Assembly: GCF_039542035.1 (NCBI RefSeq)
Contig: NZ_BAABHJ010000032.1
Location: 185,622-249,621 of the forward strand
Reading direction: 5' to 3'
Length of the DNA: 64,000 nucleotides
Origin: Actinoallomurus liliacearum
GTDB lineage: Bacteria; Actinomycetota; Actinomycetes; Streptosporangiales; Streptosporangiaceae
Of the stretch, positions 7,703 through 15,760 are shown piece by piece. A program made the translations under genes and the position numbers. Numbering within the stretch: position 1 is the stretch's first letter; each line of letters opens with the position of its first letter. The notes below the pieces were generated by a model. That model had not been told where the DNA came from. It did no database searches and worked only from the letters and a program-made list of their open reading frames with translations.

Positions 7703-8728
7703 CTAGTGGGCGCTGGAGGCGGCCCAGAGGTTGATGCCGGCCTCGACCGCGTCGCTGTCGATCGCGGCGAGCTCCTCGTCGGTGAAGTCCAGCCGGGCGA
7801 GCGCACCGAGGCTGTCCTCCAGCTGCGCCACACTGCTGGCCCCGATCAGCGCGGACGTGACCCGCTGGTCGCGCAGCGTCCAGGCGATGGCCATCTGGGC
7901 CAGCGTCTGGCCGCGGTCCCTGGCCATCCCGTCGAGCGTGCGGACGTGCCGGAGGGTCTCATCGGTGAGCAGGTCCGGCGACAGCGACTTGCCCTGGCTG
8001 GCCCGCGACCCCTCGGGGACGCCGTGCAGGTACTTGTCTGTCAGCATGCCCTGCGCCAGCGGCGAGAACGCGATGCAGCCGACGCCCTCCTGTTCCAGCG
8101 TGTCCAGCAGGCCGCCCTCGATCCAGCGGTTCAGCATGGAGTACGACGGCTGGTGGATCAGCAGCGGCGTGCCCATCTCGCGCAGGATCGCGGCGGCCTC
8201 GGCGGTGCGCTCCGGTGAGTAGGAGGAGATGCCGGCGTACAGCGCCTTGCCCGACCGTACGGCGTGGTCGAGCGCGCCCATCGTCTCCTCGAGCGGCGTC
8301 TCCGGGTCGAACCGGTGGCTGTAGAAGATGTCGACGTAGTCCACGCCCATCCGGGCGAGCGACTGGTCGAGACTGGCCAGGAGGTACTTCCGCGAACCCC
8401 ACTCGCCGTACGGCCCGGGCCACATGTCGTAACCCGCCTTGGTCGACAAGACCAACTCATCACGGTACGGCCGGAAGTCCTCCCGGAAGATCCGCCCGAA
8501 GTTGGCCTCGGCGGAGCCGTACGGCGGGCCGTAGTTGTTCGCCAGGTCGAAGTGGGTCACGCCCAGGTCGAACGCGCGGCGCAGGATCGCCCGCTGGGTC
8601 TCCAGGGGCTTGTCGTCTCCGAAGTTGTGCCACAGCCCCAGGGACACGGCGGGCAGCTTCAACCCGCTGCGTCCCGTACGGCGGTAGGGAATCTGGTCGT
8701 ACCTGTTCTCAACGGCCTCGTAACTCAT
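7703..8728 (-). CDS. yghZ: Aldo/keto reductase, YghZ/GpR type
   Basis: The 341-residue protein follows E. coli YghZ (L-glyceraldehyde-3-phosphate reductase, AKR14) closely, including SLGLWHNFG, FDLANNYGPP and FYSHR. The catalytic tetrad is Asp61, Tyr66, Lys97 and His138. The NADPH-binding C-terminal VTSALIGASS-x-xQL segment is intact. I chose ATG 8728 because homologues begin at this point; an upstream in-frame start at 8767 would add 13 residues without similarity. The gene is convergent with the SBP56 pair, with only three bases between the stops. The probable role is detoxification of aldehydes such as methylglyoxal. Confidence 0.92.
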   Translation of the reverse strand: MSYEAVENRYDQIPYRRTGRSGLKLPAVSLGLWHNFGDDKPLETQRAILRRAFDLGVTHFDLANNYGPPYGSAEANFGRIFREDFRPYRDELVLSTKAGYDMWPGPYGEWGSRKYLLASLDQSLARMGVDYVDIFYSHRFDPETPLEETMGALDHAVRSGKALYAGISSYSPERTAEAAAILREMGTPLLIHQPSYSMLNRWIEGGLLDTLEQEGVGCIAFSPLAQGMLTDKYLHGVPEGSRASQGKSLSPDLLTDETLRHVRTLDGMARDRGQTLAQMAIAWTLRDQRVTSALIGASSVAQLEDSLGALARLDFTDEELAAIDSDAVEAGINLWAASSAH

Positions 8729-8866
8729 GGCCGCCAGTCTGCCTCGCCGGTCCGGCCCGCCGGACACCGAGCCCCGCCGCCCGCCTATCCCTGGCGGATC
8801 GTCCTACCCGAGAACACGGGACGTCGATTACCGAGAAGATTCAAATGAGCACACACCGCGACGAAG

Positions 8867-9154
8867 GTGGATCTGGCATGCACGCCGTACACGCCTGCCG
8901 AGGTGCGTCTGGTCGTCGAGGTGGTGTCGCCCGAGTCGGAGGAGCGGGACCGGAAGCTGAAGCCGGCGCGCTATGCGGAGGCGGGGATCGCGCACTTCTG
9001 GCGGGTGGAGGAGAACGACGGCAGACCCGTCGTCTACGTGCACGAACTGGACCCGGCGACCGCGACGTACGCCCTGACCGGCATCCACCACGGCAAGCTG
9101 AGCGTGCCCGTGCCCTTCCCGATCGACATCGACCTCGACGATCTGCCGCGATAG
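8867..9154 (+). pseudogene. Truncated Uma2-family (DUF820) restriction-endonuclease-like gene
   Basis: The 95 residues match only the C-terminal half of Uma2 proteins (normally about 190 aa): VVEVVSPES-x4-DRKLKPARYAEAGIAHFWRVE, with the nuclease-like Glu and Lys of the PD-(D/E)xK core. The N-terminal half is missing, and no matching frame is visible upstream between the aldo/keto reductase start and base 8867. It is therefore probably a decayed gene. Uma2 genes are numerous in actinomycete genomes and have no firmly assigned function. Confidence 0.65.
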
Positions 9155-9343
9155 GTCCGCGGTCGGGCGGCCGCCGAGGCGTGGTCAACGGGACCGGCCC
9201 TCCGCGACCACCCGGTTCCAGCAGCACCGGGCCGCCGAGGCGGCGGTGCCGGAATTGGCCGATCGTGGTCTGCTTTAGCGCCTTCCACACAGAAAAGCGC
9301 GGTTCTACGCTCCGCGTGGCTCTGATCTTCACGTGGAAGGTCC

Positions 9344-11920
9344 ATGATGCGACAAAGACGTCTGCTCATCTCCCTCGCCGCAGCCGCGACGCTCGTCGGC
9401 GGCGCGGTGCCCGCGCTCGCCGCACCCTCGCCGAAACCCACCCCGCCCGCCTCGGCTCGCCGCCAGTTCGACGCCAACCACCGGCTGCAGAAGACGCGCG
9501 AGCGCACCGCCGCCACGGACCGGGAGGCCGAGTCCGGCAGCGAAGTGCTCGAAGGCAGCGCGCAGTGGTCGGAGGCCCGGATCTCTCCGGGACTCCAGGT
9601 CCCCGGCGCCGCGCTCGGCGAGGCGGCCGCGCAGGCCGGCAGGCTGCCCGTCCGGGGTGGCACCTGGGCGCAGGTGACGACGGGCCCGTACGACAACGAC
9701 GCCGCCGGTTACGCCGATCCGGTCTGGTCGAACTACGGCGCGGGCTGGGGCCTCGTGTCCGGCCGGAACACCGCGCTGGCGACCGACGGCGGATGGCTGT
9801 ACGCGGGGTTCGCCGACGGCGGCGTGTGGACCTCCCGCGACGGCGGCCGGCACTGGAGCCCGGCGTTCCAGCACGAGGTGACGTCCTCGATCGGCGCGCT
9901 GTGGGTCGACCCGGCGGACCACTCGCTGTGGGTCGGCACCGGTGAGGCCAACACCAGTTCCGACTCGTACGCGGGTCAGGGCGTCTGGCGCTCCACCGAC
10001 CACGGCCGCACCTTCCGGCAGGTCGGCGGGGCCGAGCTTCGCAACGGCCTGACCTTCACCATCACCGCGAGCGACCGCTACGTCTTCGCGGCCACGAGCC
10101 GGGGCCTGTGGCGCCGCGGCCGGCAGGACCCGGCCGGCACGCCCTGGCGGCTCGTCCTCAAGCCCGACCCGAACCCGACCGACTCGCCGTACCAGACGTC
10201 GTTCATCACCGATGTGGCGATCCGGCCCGGCAGTGGCGGGCAGAGCGTCCTCGCCGTCCTCGGCTGGCGCGGCGGCTCGCAGTACAACGGCTTCTACCTG
10301 TCGGACAAGGGCGGGGCGGCGGGCAGCTTCACGCGGATCGCCCCGGCCGGTCTCGACGACTCCGACGTCGGCCGGACGAGCCTGTCCTACACGCCCAAGG
10401 GCGACGCGCTGTACGCGGTGATCCAGTCGCCGGACTACACCAACGACGGACCGCCCGCCCCCGCGCAGAGCACCGCGCTCAAGGGCGTGTACAAGTCGGC
10501 GAACGGCGACCCGAACGGCCCCTGGACGCAGGTCGCCGACGCCGCGGAACTCGCGCGGTCGGGCTCCGCGCTGGCCTTCCCCTCGACGTACGAGCCGGGC
10601 ATCCAGGCCTGGTACGACGAGTACATCCGGGTCGACCCGGCCGACCCCCAGCACGTCTACCTCGGCCTGGAGGAGATCTTCGAGACCCGCGACGGCGGGC
10701 GGACCTGGCACGCCATCGGCCCGTACTGGAACCTCCTACCGCAGTGCTACACGCCGGGCGGGCCGGACAAGTGCCCGTTCACCACCCACCCCGACCAGCA
10801 CGGCATCGCCATCGGCGGCGACGGCACCCTGTACGTCGGCAACGACGGCGGCGTGTGGTCGCGCCCGACGTCCCTGGGCACCGTGGCCGGGTGGGCCGAC
10901 CTGAACCGCGACCTGCACACCCTGCAGTACTACTACGCCGAGACCGGCCACGACCCGCAGGGCGGCACCGGCATCTGGGGCGGGCTGCAGGACAACGGCA
11001 CCAGCCTGCTGCCGGGCCGTTCCCCGACGATGGTCTCCCCGTTCGGTGGTGACGGCGGCGACGTCCTGGTCGACCCGAACAGCTCCGACCGCGCCGCGGT
11101 GGAGTACACCGACGCCTCGATCGCGGTCACCGCGAACGGCGGGTGGTCGGACGGCACCACGCCGTCGTTCCGGCTGATCTCGCCCGCCTGCGAGTGGAAC
11201 TCCACGCTTCCCGGCTGCGACCCGAGCCCGCGGTTCATCGCGCCCTTCGAGCACGACGCGACCGACCTGAACCACTGGATCACGGGCGGCCGCTACGTGT
11301 GGGAGTCGACGAAGGGCTTCGACACGGTCTGCGCCGGAGCGAGCTGCGACTGGAAGCCGGTGTTCGACGCCGGCGACGGCAGCTCGATCACGGCCGTGGA
11401 GACGAACCACGGGGTGAGCTACGCGGGCTGGTGCGGGCCCTGCAACCCGCTCGACGACGAGGGCACCGGGTTCGTCCGCGGCCTGGCCACGAACTACGGC
11501 GGCACCTGGCACACGATCAACGCGCCGAACCTGCCGAACCGGTACGTCGCGGCCATCACCACGGACCCGGCGGACCCGGCCCACGTCTACGTGGTCTTCA
11601 GCGGCTACTCCCGCCACTGGATCCCGGAGGCGGGCGTCGGCCACGTCTACGAGTCGAGGAACGGCGGCGCCACCTGGACCGACATCAGCGGCGACCTGCC
11701 CGACGTGCCCGGTGACGACCTGGTCGTGTGGCACGGTCACCTCGTCCTCGCCACCGACCATCTGGTCTACGTCGCCGACACGCGGACGCCGGCCCGCTGG
11801 TCGCGGCTCGGCCGCGGCCTGCCGCACGCCGTCGCCGCCGATTTGGCGCTCTACCCGTCCGGCTCGGCCCTCCTGGTCGCCACCCACGGCCGCGGCCTCT
11901 GGCGGCTGACCCGCCTCTGA
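9344..11920 (+). CDS. Large secreted BNR/Asp-box beta-propeller protein (sialidase/Vps10-like fold)
   Basis: 858 residues with a cleavable signal peptide (RRLLISLAAAATLVGG...ALA, about residues 4-26), a charged low-complexity stretch, then a WD/BNR propeller. Asp-box-like repeats (S-x-D-x-G-x-x-W) recur: SRDGGRHWSP, STDHGRTFRQ, TRDGGRTWHA and SRNGGATWTD. The architecture resembles GH74 xyloglucanase-like and sortilin/Vps10 propellers; no GH74 catalytic Asp pair can be assigned with certainty, so the activity is left open. ATG 9344 follows GGAAGG. It is flanked by a terminator at its 3' end. Confidence 0.8.
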   Translation: MMRQRRLLISLAAAATLVGGAVPALAAPSPKPTPPASARRQFDANHRLQKTRERTAATDREAESGSEVLEGSAQWSEARISPGLQVPGAALGEAAAQAGRLPVRGGTWAQVTTGPYDNDAAGYADPVWSNYGAGWGLVSGRNTALATDGGWLYAGFADGGVWTSRDGGRHWSPAFQHEVTSSIGALWVDPADHSLWVGTGEANTSSDSYAGQGVWRSTDHGRTFRQVGGAELRNGLTFTITASDRYVFAATSRGLWRRGRQDPAGTPWRLVLKPDPNPTDSPYQTSFITDVAIRPGSGGQSVLAVLGWRGGSQYNGFYLSDKGGAAGSFTRIAPAGLDDSDVGRTSLSYTPKGDALYAVIQSPDYTNDGPPAPAQSTALKGVYKSANGDPNGPWTQVADAAELARSGSALAFPSTYEPGIQAWYDEYIRVDPADPQHVYLGLEEIFETRDGGRTWHAIGPYWNLLPQCYTPGGPDKCPFTTHPDQHGIAIGGDGTLYVGNDGGVWSRPTSLGTVAGWADLNRDLHTLQYYYAETGHDPQGGTGIWGGLQDNGTSLLPGRSPTMVSPFGGDGGDVLVDPNSSDRAAVEYTDASIAVTANGGWSDGTTPSFRLISPACEWNSTLPGCDPSPRFIAPFEHDATDLNHWITGGRYVWESTKGFDTVCAGASCDWKPVFDAGDGSSITAVETNHGVSYAGWCGPCNPLDDEGTGFVRGLATNYGGTWHTINAPNLPNRYVAAITTDPADPAHVYVVFSGYSRHWIPEAGVGHVYESRNGGATWTDISGDLPDVPGDDLVVWHGHLVLATDHLVYVADTRTPARWSRLGRGLPHAVAADLALYPSGSALLVATHGRGLWRLTRL

Positions 11921-11936
11921 CGGCCGACCCGCACGC

Positions 11937-11966
11937 GGGCCCGTGTCCCCGTCGGGGCGCGGGCCC
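11937..11966. terminator. Bidirectional hairpin between convergent genes
   Basis: GGGCCCG (11937-11943) pairs with CGGGCCC (11960-11966), with a second inner stem CCCC/GGGG (11947-11950 with 11954-11957). It sits between the convergent propeller gene and LacI-type gene. Confidence 0.6.
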
Positions 11967-11975
11967 GGGTGCCAT

Positions 11976-12944
11976 TCAGGCCGCCGGTGGGGCGGTGGAC
12001 TGGCGGGCGATGAGCTCGCCGGGCAGGGAGAGGCCGGGCGGACGACGGTCGTCGAGGAGCTCCAGAAGGGCGGTCATGGCCGCCGCGCCGAGCTGTTCGG
12101 CGGGCAGCCGGACGGTCGTCAGCTCGGGTTCGAGGGCGGTGGCCAGCAGGACGTCGTCGAAGCCGGTGACGGACAGGTCGCCGGGGATGTCCAGGCCCAG
12201 CGCCCGGGCCGCCTTGTACGCGCCCGCGGCGATGAGGTCGTCGTCGCAGACGAGGGCCGACGGGCGGTCGGGCCGGTCCAGCAGCGCCAGCGCGGCCCGC
12301 CGGGCCGCCGCGACGTCGATCGGGGTCGCCTCGCGGATGAGCGAGCCGGGGAATGCGTCGGCGAGCGCCTCGCCGCGTACGCGGAACGTCCAGGCGTCGA
12401 CGGCGGCGGCCAGGTGGCCGATCCGGCGGTGGCCGAGCCCGGCCAGGTGCCCGGCGATGTCCCGCATGCCCCCCGCGACGTCGAAGTTGATGGTCGGCGC
12501 CGGAGCGGCCGGATCGCTGTCCATCATGACGACGGGCAGGTCGCCGAAGTCGGTGACGCCGCCGACGATGGACGAGGCGAGAACGCCCTCGATGGCCTGG
12601 GTGTCGACGTGGCTGCGCGCCGGACCGGCGTCGTCCGGCCAGGGGTGGACCACCACACCGAAGCCGCGGGCGGCGGCGACCTCGGCGGCGCCCGCGTAGA
12701 TGGGGCCGAAGACCGGGCCGGTGAGGGTCGGGACGACCAGCAGGACCGTACGGGTGCGGCCGAGCCGGAGGTTGCGGGCGGCCAGGTTGGGCCGGTAGCC
12801 GAGACGCCGCGCGGCCTCGCGCACCGCCTGGCGCGTCTCGGGCTTGACCCTGCCCTCCGCCTTCCCGGCCAGCACGATCGAGACGGTCGACTGGGACACC
12901 CCGGCGGCCCGGGCGACGTCTCGGCTGGTCGGTCTCTTGTCCAC
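11976..12944 (-). CDS. LacI/GalR-family transcriptional repressor
   Basis: 322 residues: an N-terminal LacI helix-turn-helix (TSRDVARAAGVSQSTVSIVL, residues 6-25) and hinge helix (RPNLAARNLRLGRT), then a periplasmic-binding-protein-like sugar-binding core (CDDDLIAAGAYKAARALGLDIPGDLSVTGFDD). The region between this gene and the divergent MFS gene holds two 14-bp palindromes with a central CG, as expected for LacI operators. The repressor probably controls the transporter and itself in response to a small carbohydrate-like ligand that cannot be named. Confidence 0.93.
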   Translation of the reverse strand: MDKRPTSRDVARAAGVSQSTVSIVLAGKAEGRVKPETRQAVREAARRLGYRPNLAARNLRLGRTRTVLLVVPTLTGPVFGPIYAGAAEVAAARGFGVVVHPWPDDAGPARSHVDTQAIEGVLASSIVGGVTDFGDLPVVMMDSDPAAPAPTINFDVAGGMRDIAGHLAGLGHRRIGHLAAAVDAWTFRVRGEALADAFPGSLIREATPIDVAAARRAALALLDRPDRPSALVCDDDLIAAGAYKAARALGLDIPGDLSVTGFDDVLLATALEPELTTVRLPAEQLGAAAMTALLELLDDRRPPGLSLPGELIARQSTAPPAA

Positions 12945-12973
12945 GGCAAAAGATTAGACCTGCGAACCGATCG

Positions 12974-13011
12974 GTGATACGTATGACGGAAGCCTCCGTA
13001 ATACGTATGAC
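12974..13011. promoter_or_regulatory. Paired LacI-type operators in a divergent promoter region
   Basis: Two copies of GTNATACGTATNAC lie at 12974-12987 and 12998-13011, with centres 24 bp apart. Each is palindromic apart from one position pair and has the central CG typical of LacI-family sites. The second ends ten bases before the ATG of the MFS gene, so bound repressor would also cover its ribosome binding site (AAGGA). They are inferred to be the operators of the divergent LacI protein. Confidence 0.75.
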
Positions 13012-13020
13012 AAGGATCCG

Positions 13021-14229
13021 ATGCGCGCCTACCTCAACTTCCTGCGCAAGCCGTACGCCGCCCGGCTGCTCGGCGGCACGCTCCTGGGCCGGCTGCCGAA
13101 CGGCATGGCCGCGCTGGCCATCGTGCTGTTCGTCCGGGGGCACGGCGGCGGCTACACCCTCTCCGGAGTGCTGTCGGCGGTGTACGGCCTCGCCATGGCG
13201 GCGGGCCAGCCGGTGCTCGGACGCGCGATGGACCGGTATGGCCAGCCCCGGATCCTGGCCTCCGCGGCGATGGCCGCCGCGGCGGGGTTCGCGCTGCTGG
13301 CGGTGTTCGGCGTGCGATCGCCGGCGATCGCGACGGCCGCGGTCGTCCTGGCCGGGTTCGCCACGCCGCCGCTCGAAGCGGGCCTGCGGGCGCTCTGGCC
13401 CTCCGTCCTGAACGGCCCCGCCGAGGTCCAGGCCGCGTACGCCCTGGACGCCGCCGCCCAGGAGCTGCTGTTCACGTTCGGCCCCATGCTCGTGATCGCC
13501 GCCACCGTCGTCTCGACGGAGGCGGCGCTGCTCCTCACCGGCGCTCTGGGCGTCGCGGGCACGCTGGTGGTCACGACGTCACGGCCCTCACGCGTGTGGC
13601 GCGGCGAGCAGGGCGGCGGGCACTGGGCCGGTCCGCTGCGCTCCCCCGGGATCCGCATTCTGATCATCTCTCTGACCTGCGTCGGCGTGTCGCTCGGAGT
13701 GTTCAGCGTGGCGGTGGTCGCGTACGCCGACGCGCGCCACGCCTCGTACGCGTCCGGGCTGCTGCTGGCGCTCATGTCCGCCGGCGCGCTGACCGGCGGG
13801 ATCACGTACGGGCTGCGGCCCCGCACCGGACCAGCGCACCGGCGGCTGGTGCTGCTGATGGCGGGTCTCGCCGCCGGTTACCTCCCGCTGACGTGGGCAC
13901 CGGGGCTCCTCGTGATGCCGGTGCTGGCGCTGGCCAGTGGCGTGTTCCTCGCACCGGTGCTGGCGTGCACCTTCACGCTGGTCGACGACCTGGCGCCGCG
14001 CGGCACGGTGACGGAGGCGTTCGCCTGGCTGGTTACGGCGTTCGGGGTCGGCAGTTCGGTGGGCGCCGCCCTCGCCGGCCTGGCGAGCGACGCGGGCGGC
14101 GTCCACGCGGCGTTCGCGGTGGCGGGCGCGGGCGGCGTCCTGGCCCTCCTGGTCATCCTCCTCGCCGGCCCCATCGGCGCCAGGAGGCAGACCGAGAACA
14201 GGGAAGTGCCGGACGTGGTGAGTTTTTAG
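13021..14229 (+). CDS. Major facilitator superfamily transporter
   Basis: 402 residues with about twelve hydrophobic helices arranged in two halves separated by a charged loop near residues 180-200 (SRPSRVWRGEQGG). The protein is of the sugar-efflux/SetA-like MFS class by general appearance, but no substrate motif is recognised. The ATG follows AAGGATCC closely. It is divergent from a LacI repressor with two operators in the shared promoter, which makes a ligand related to sugar or nucleoside chemistry plausible. Confidence 0.88.
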   Translation: MRAYLNFLRKPYAARLLGGTLLGRLPNGMAALAIVLFVRGHGGGYTLSGVLSAVYGLAMAAGQPVLGRAMDRYGQPRILASAAMAAAAGFALLAVFGVRSPAIATAAVVLAGFATPPLEAGLRALWPSVLNGPAEVQAAYALDAAAQELLFTFGPMLVIAATVVSTEAALLLTGALGVAGTLVVTTSRPSRVWRGEQGGGHWAGPLRSPGIRILIISLTCVGVSLGVFSVAVVAYADARHASYASGLLLALMSAGALTGGITYGLRPRTGPAHRRLVLLMAGLAAGYLPLTWAPGLLVMPVLALASGVFLAPVLACTFTLVDDLAPRGTVTEAFAWLVTAFGVGSSVGAALAGLASDAGGVHAAFAVAGAGGVLALLVILLAGPIGARRQTENREVPDVVSF

Positions 14230-14375
14230 AGATCGCGCGCAAAGGCATGCCATCGCCGATCCAGGACGGCAGCGAAGTCCGCCCGGGCGAGCGTGCTGGA
14301 TTGAACCGTCAAGCGTTCCGCTCCGTATGCCGGAGAAGGGTTGTTCTGTGTCGCCGTAGCGAAGGGGATGAAGCA

Positions 14376-14978
14376 GTGCTGTCGGATGAATCGCCGGGCA
14401 CGCGGGCCCAATGGCAGTCTTGCCGGGCGAAGACCCGCTGTGCGCGTGGTGCCCGGCAGGTCACCGGGGCGGACATCGTCCGGATCTCCCGCACGCTTGC
14501 CGTGGAACCGTGGCATTTCACGCAGACCGCGCCCGCCGTGGCCGGCGACCCCACCGGGATCGTCCTTGACAAAGGTCGGCGCCGGGTCTTCCTCAAGCTC
14601 GCCAACGCCATGCACGGGTGCGTCTTCTCGGTCCGTACTCCCAGCGGCGCGACCTGCTGTGGTCTGGGAGATGTCGCTCCGGCCTCATGCCGGATCTTCC
14701 CGGCCGCCACGAAGGACGGCGCTCCGGAGGTACATCCCGAGCCCGGATGTGACTGCCGGGAGTGGAAGCTGGAGGATCTGGACCAGGAGGCGCTGACCGA
14801 AGCCCTGCGCACCTGGTCGGCCGATCGCGACCATTGGTTCGAGGTCGTGGCGCGGTGGAACGCGCTGGCCACCGAGTCCGATGAGGAACTGGGCATCGAG
14901 GATTTCCAGCGCTACCTGCTCGAGGCGCAGTACGCCCGTGAGGCCGGCGCCGGGTGGCCCGAGGAGGTGACGGCATGA
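14376..14978 (+). CDS. Cysteine-cluster protein, YkgJ-like (first of a coupled pair)
   Basis: About 200 residues with a distribution of Cys as in the YkgJ zinc/iron-sulfur cluster family: SCRAKTRC near the N-terminus, then HGCVFS, TCCGLGD, SCRIFPA and GCDC. The C-x-x-FP element that ends the cluster domain is clear; the first Cys motif is less canonical than in the next gene. I chose GTG 14376 because GAAGGGGATG precedes it; the frame is open further upstream to an ATG at 14248. The stop overlaps the start of the second YkgJ gene, so the two products are likely made together. Confidence 0.7.
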   Translation: MLSDESPGTRAQWQSCRAKTRCARGARQVTGADIVRISRTLAVEPWHFTQTAPAVAGDPTGIVLDKGRRRVFLKLANAMHGCVFSVRTPSGATCCGLGDVAPASCRIFPAATKDGAPEVHPEPGCDCREWKLEDLDQEALTEALRTWSADRDHWFEVVARWNALATESDEELGIEDFQRYLLEAQYAREAGAGWPEEVTA

Positions 14979-15550
14979 ACGGCAGCGGTGCCAATGTCGC
15001 CGGCTGTGCCGGTTGCGCCGGCAAATGCTGCCGCTCGTACGTCGTCGGAGTCACCGTCAGGGACGTGCGGGCGCTCGCCGAAGGAATCGCCATGCATCCC
15101 AGCGACTTCATCAGGCTTCGGGACATTGACGAGGAGGGCTTCCGCCTTCAGCCGGGCGGGCCCGCGAAGGAGATCTGTCTGCAACGCAGACCGGAGACCG
15201 GCGCCTGCGTGTTCCTCATGGAGATCGCCTCCGGCCGTGCCCGGTGCGGTGTCTACGCCCACCGCCCGATGGTGTGCAGCACCTTTCCCCTGAGGCTTCA
15301 ACGTGGCGTGGTGACGACCCGCGAGAACACGGTTTGCGGTCCCGACTCCTGGAACCTCGCCACGATGGACCTTCCCGCCTACCGGCGCGACCTCACCCGC
15401 GACCGATCAGCCCGGGCCGAACATCGACAGGTCATGCGGGCCTGGAACAAGGTCGTCGAAGACCGCGATTGGAAGGCGACACCCCACGATCTTTACGAAT
15501 ATCTGCTGAACTGCCCGCTCGAAGCGGCGGCGCAAGGTCACGAAGACTGA
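14975..15550 (+). CDS. YkgJ-family cysteine-cluster protein (second of the pair)
   Basis: 191 residues beginning at ATG 14975, which overlaps the previous stop (ATGA) and follows GAGGAGG. The family pattern is complete: GCAGCAGKCC at the N-terminus, then GACVFLM, RCGVYAHRPMVCSTFPL. YkgJ proteins bind a metal cluster through these Cys and are of unknown biochemical role, with some acting in flagellin lysine methylation-like or Fe-S chemistry. The C-terminal part (KVVEDRDWKATPHDLYEYLL) resembles the corresponding end of its neighbour, consistent with an ancient duplication. Confidence 0.85.
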   Translation: MNGSGANVAGCAGCAGKCCRSYVVGVTVRDVRALAEGIAMHPSDFIRLRDIDEEGFRLQPGGPAKEICLQRRPETGACVFLMEIASGRARCGVYAHRPMVCSTFPLRLQRGVVTTRENTVCGPDSWNLATMDLPAYRRDLTRDRSARAEHRQVMRAWNKVVEDRDWKATPHDLYEYLLNCPLEAAAQGHED

Positions 15551-15760
15551 ACGCCACGGCCGCGCGTAGCCCCCTTTCCAGTTCGTCGCGCGTGACGACC
15601 TTGGTCTCAACGCGGCGGATCAAGCTACGCAGGGTGATGATGGCGTCGGCGACTCTTAGGGCCGGTCGGCTACCCACGGTGGCGCCCCGAAGGTAACGGC
15701 GGCATTCCGATTATCCCGATCCTCGCTCGGGACCGTCAGTGAGTAGAACAGCATCACTCC

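Noticed and set aside
8867..9154. The Uma2 fragment as a complete antitoxin-like small gene
   Set aside because: Its similarity covers only the C-terminal half of a larger nuclease-like family, so truncation is the simpler reading.
12974..13011. The ATACGTAT copies as -10 promoter boxes rather than operators
   Set aside because: Each copy extends to a 14-bp near-perfect palindrome with a central CG next to a LacI gene, which fits operators better; overlap with a -10 box is still possible.
15407..15677. Minus-strand frame reading RVADAIITLRSLIRRVETKVVTR, between the YkgJ pair and the kinase
   Set aside because: About 45 codons look protein-like, but the frame then runs antisense into the YkgJ gene, and no family or ribosome binding site is visible.
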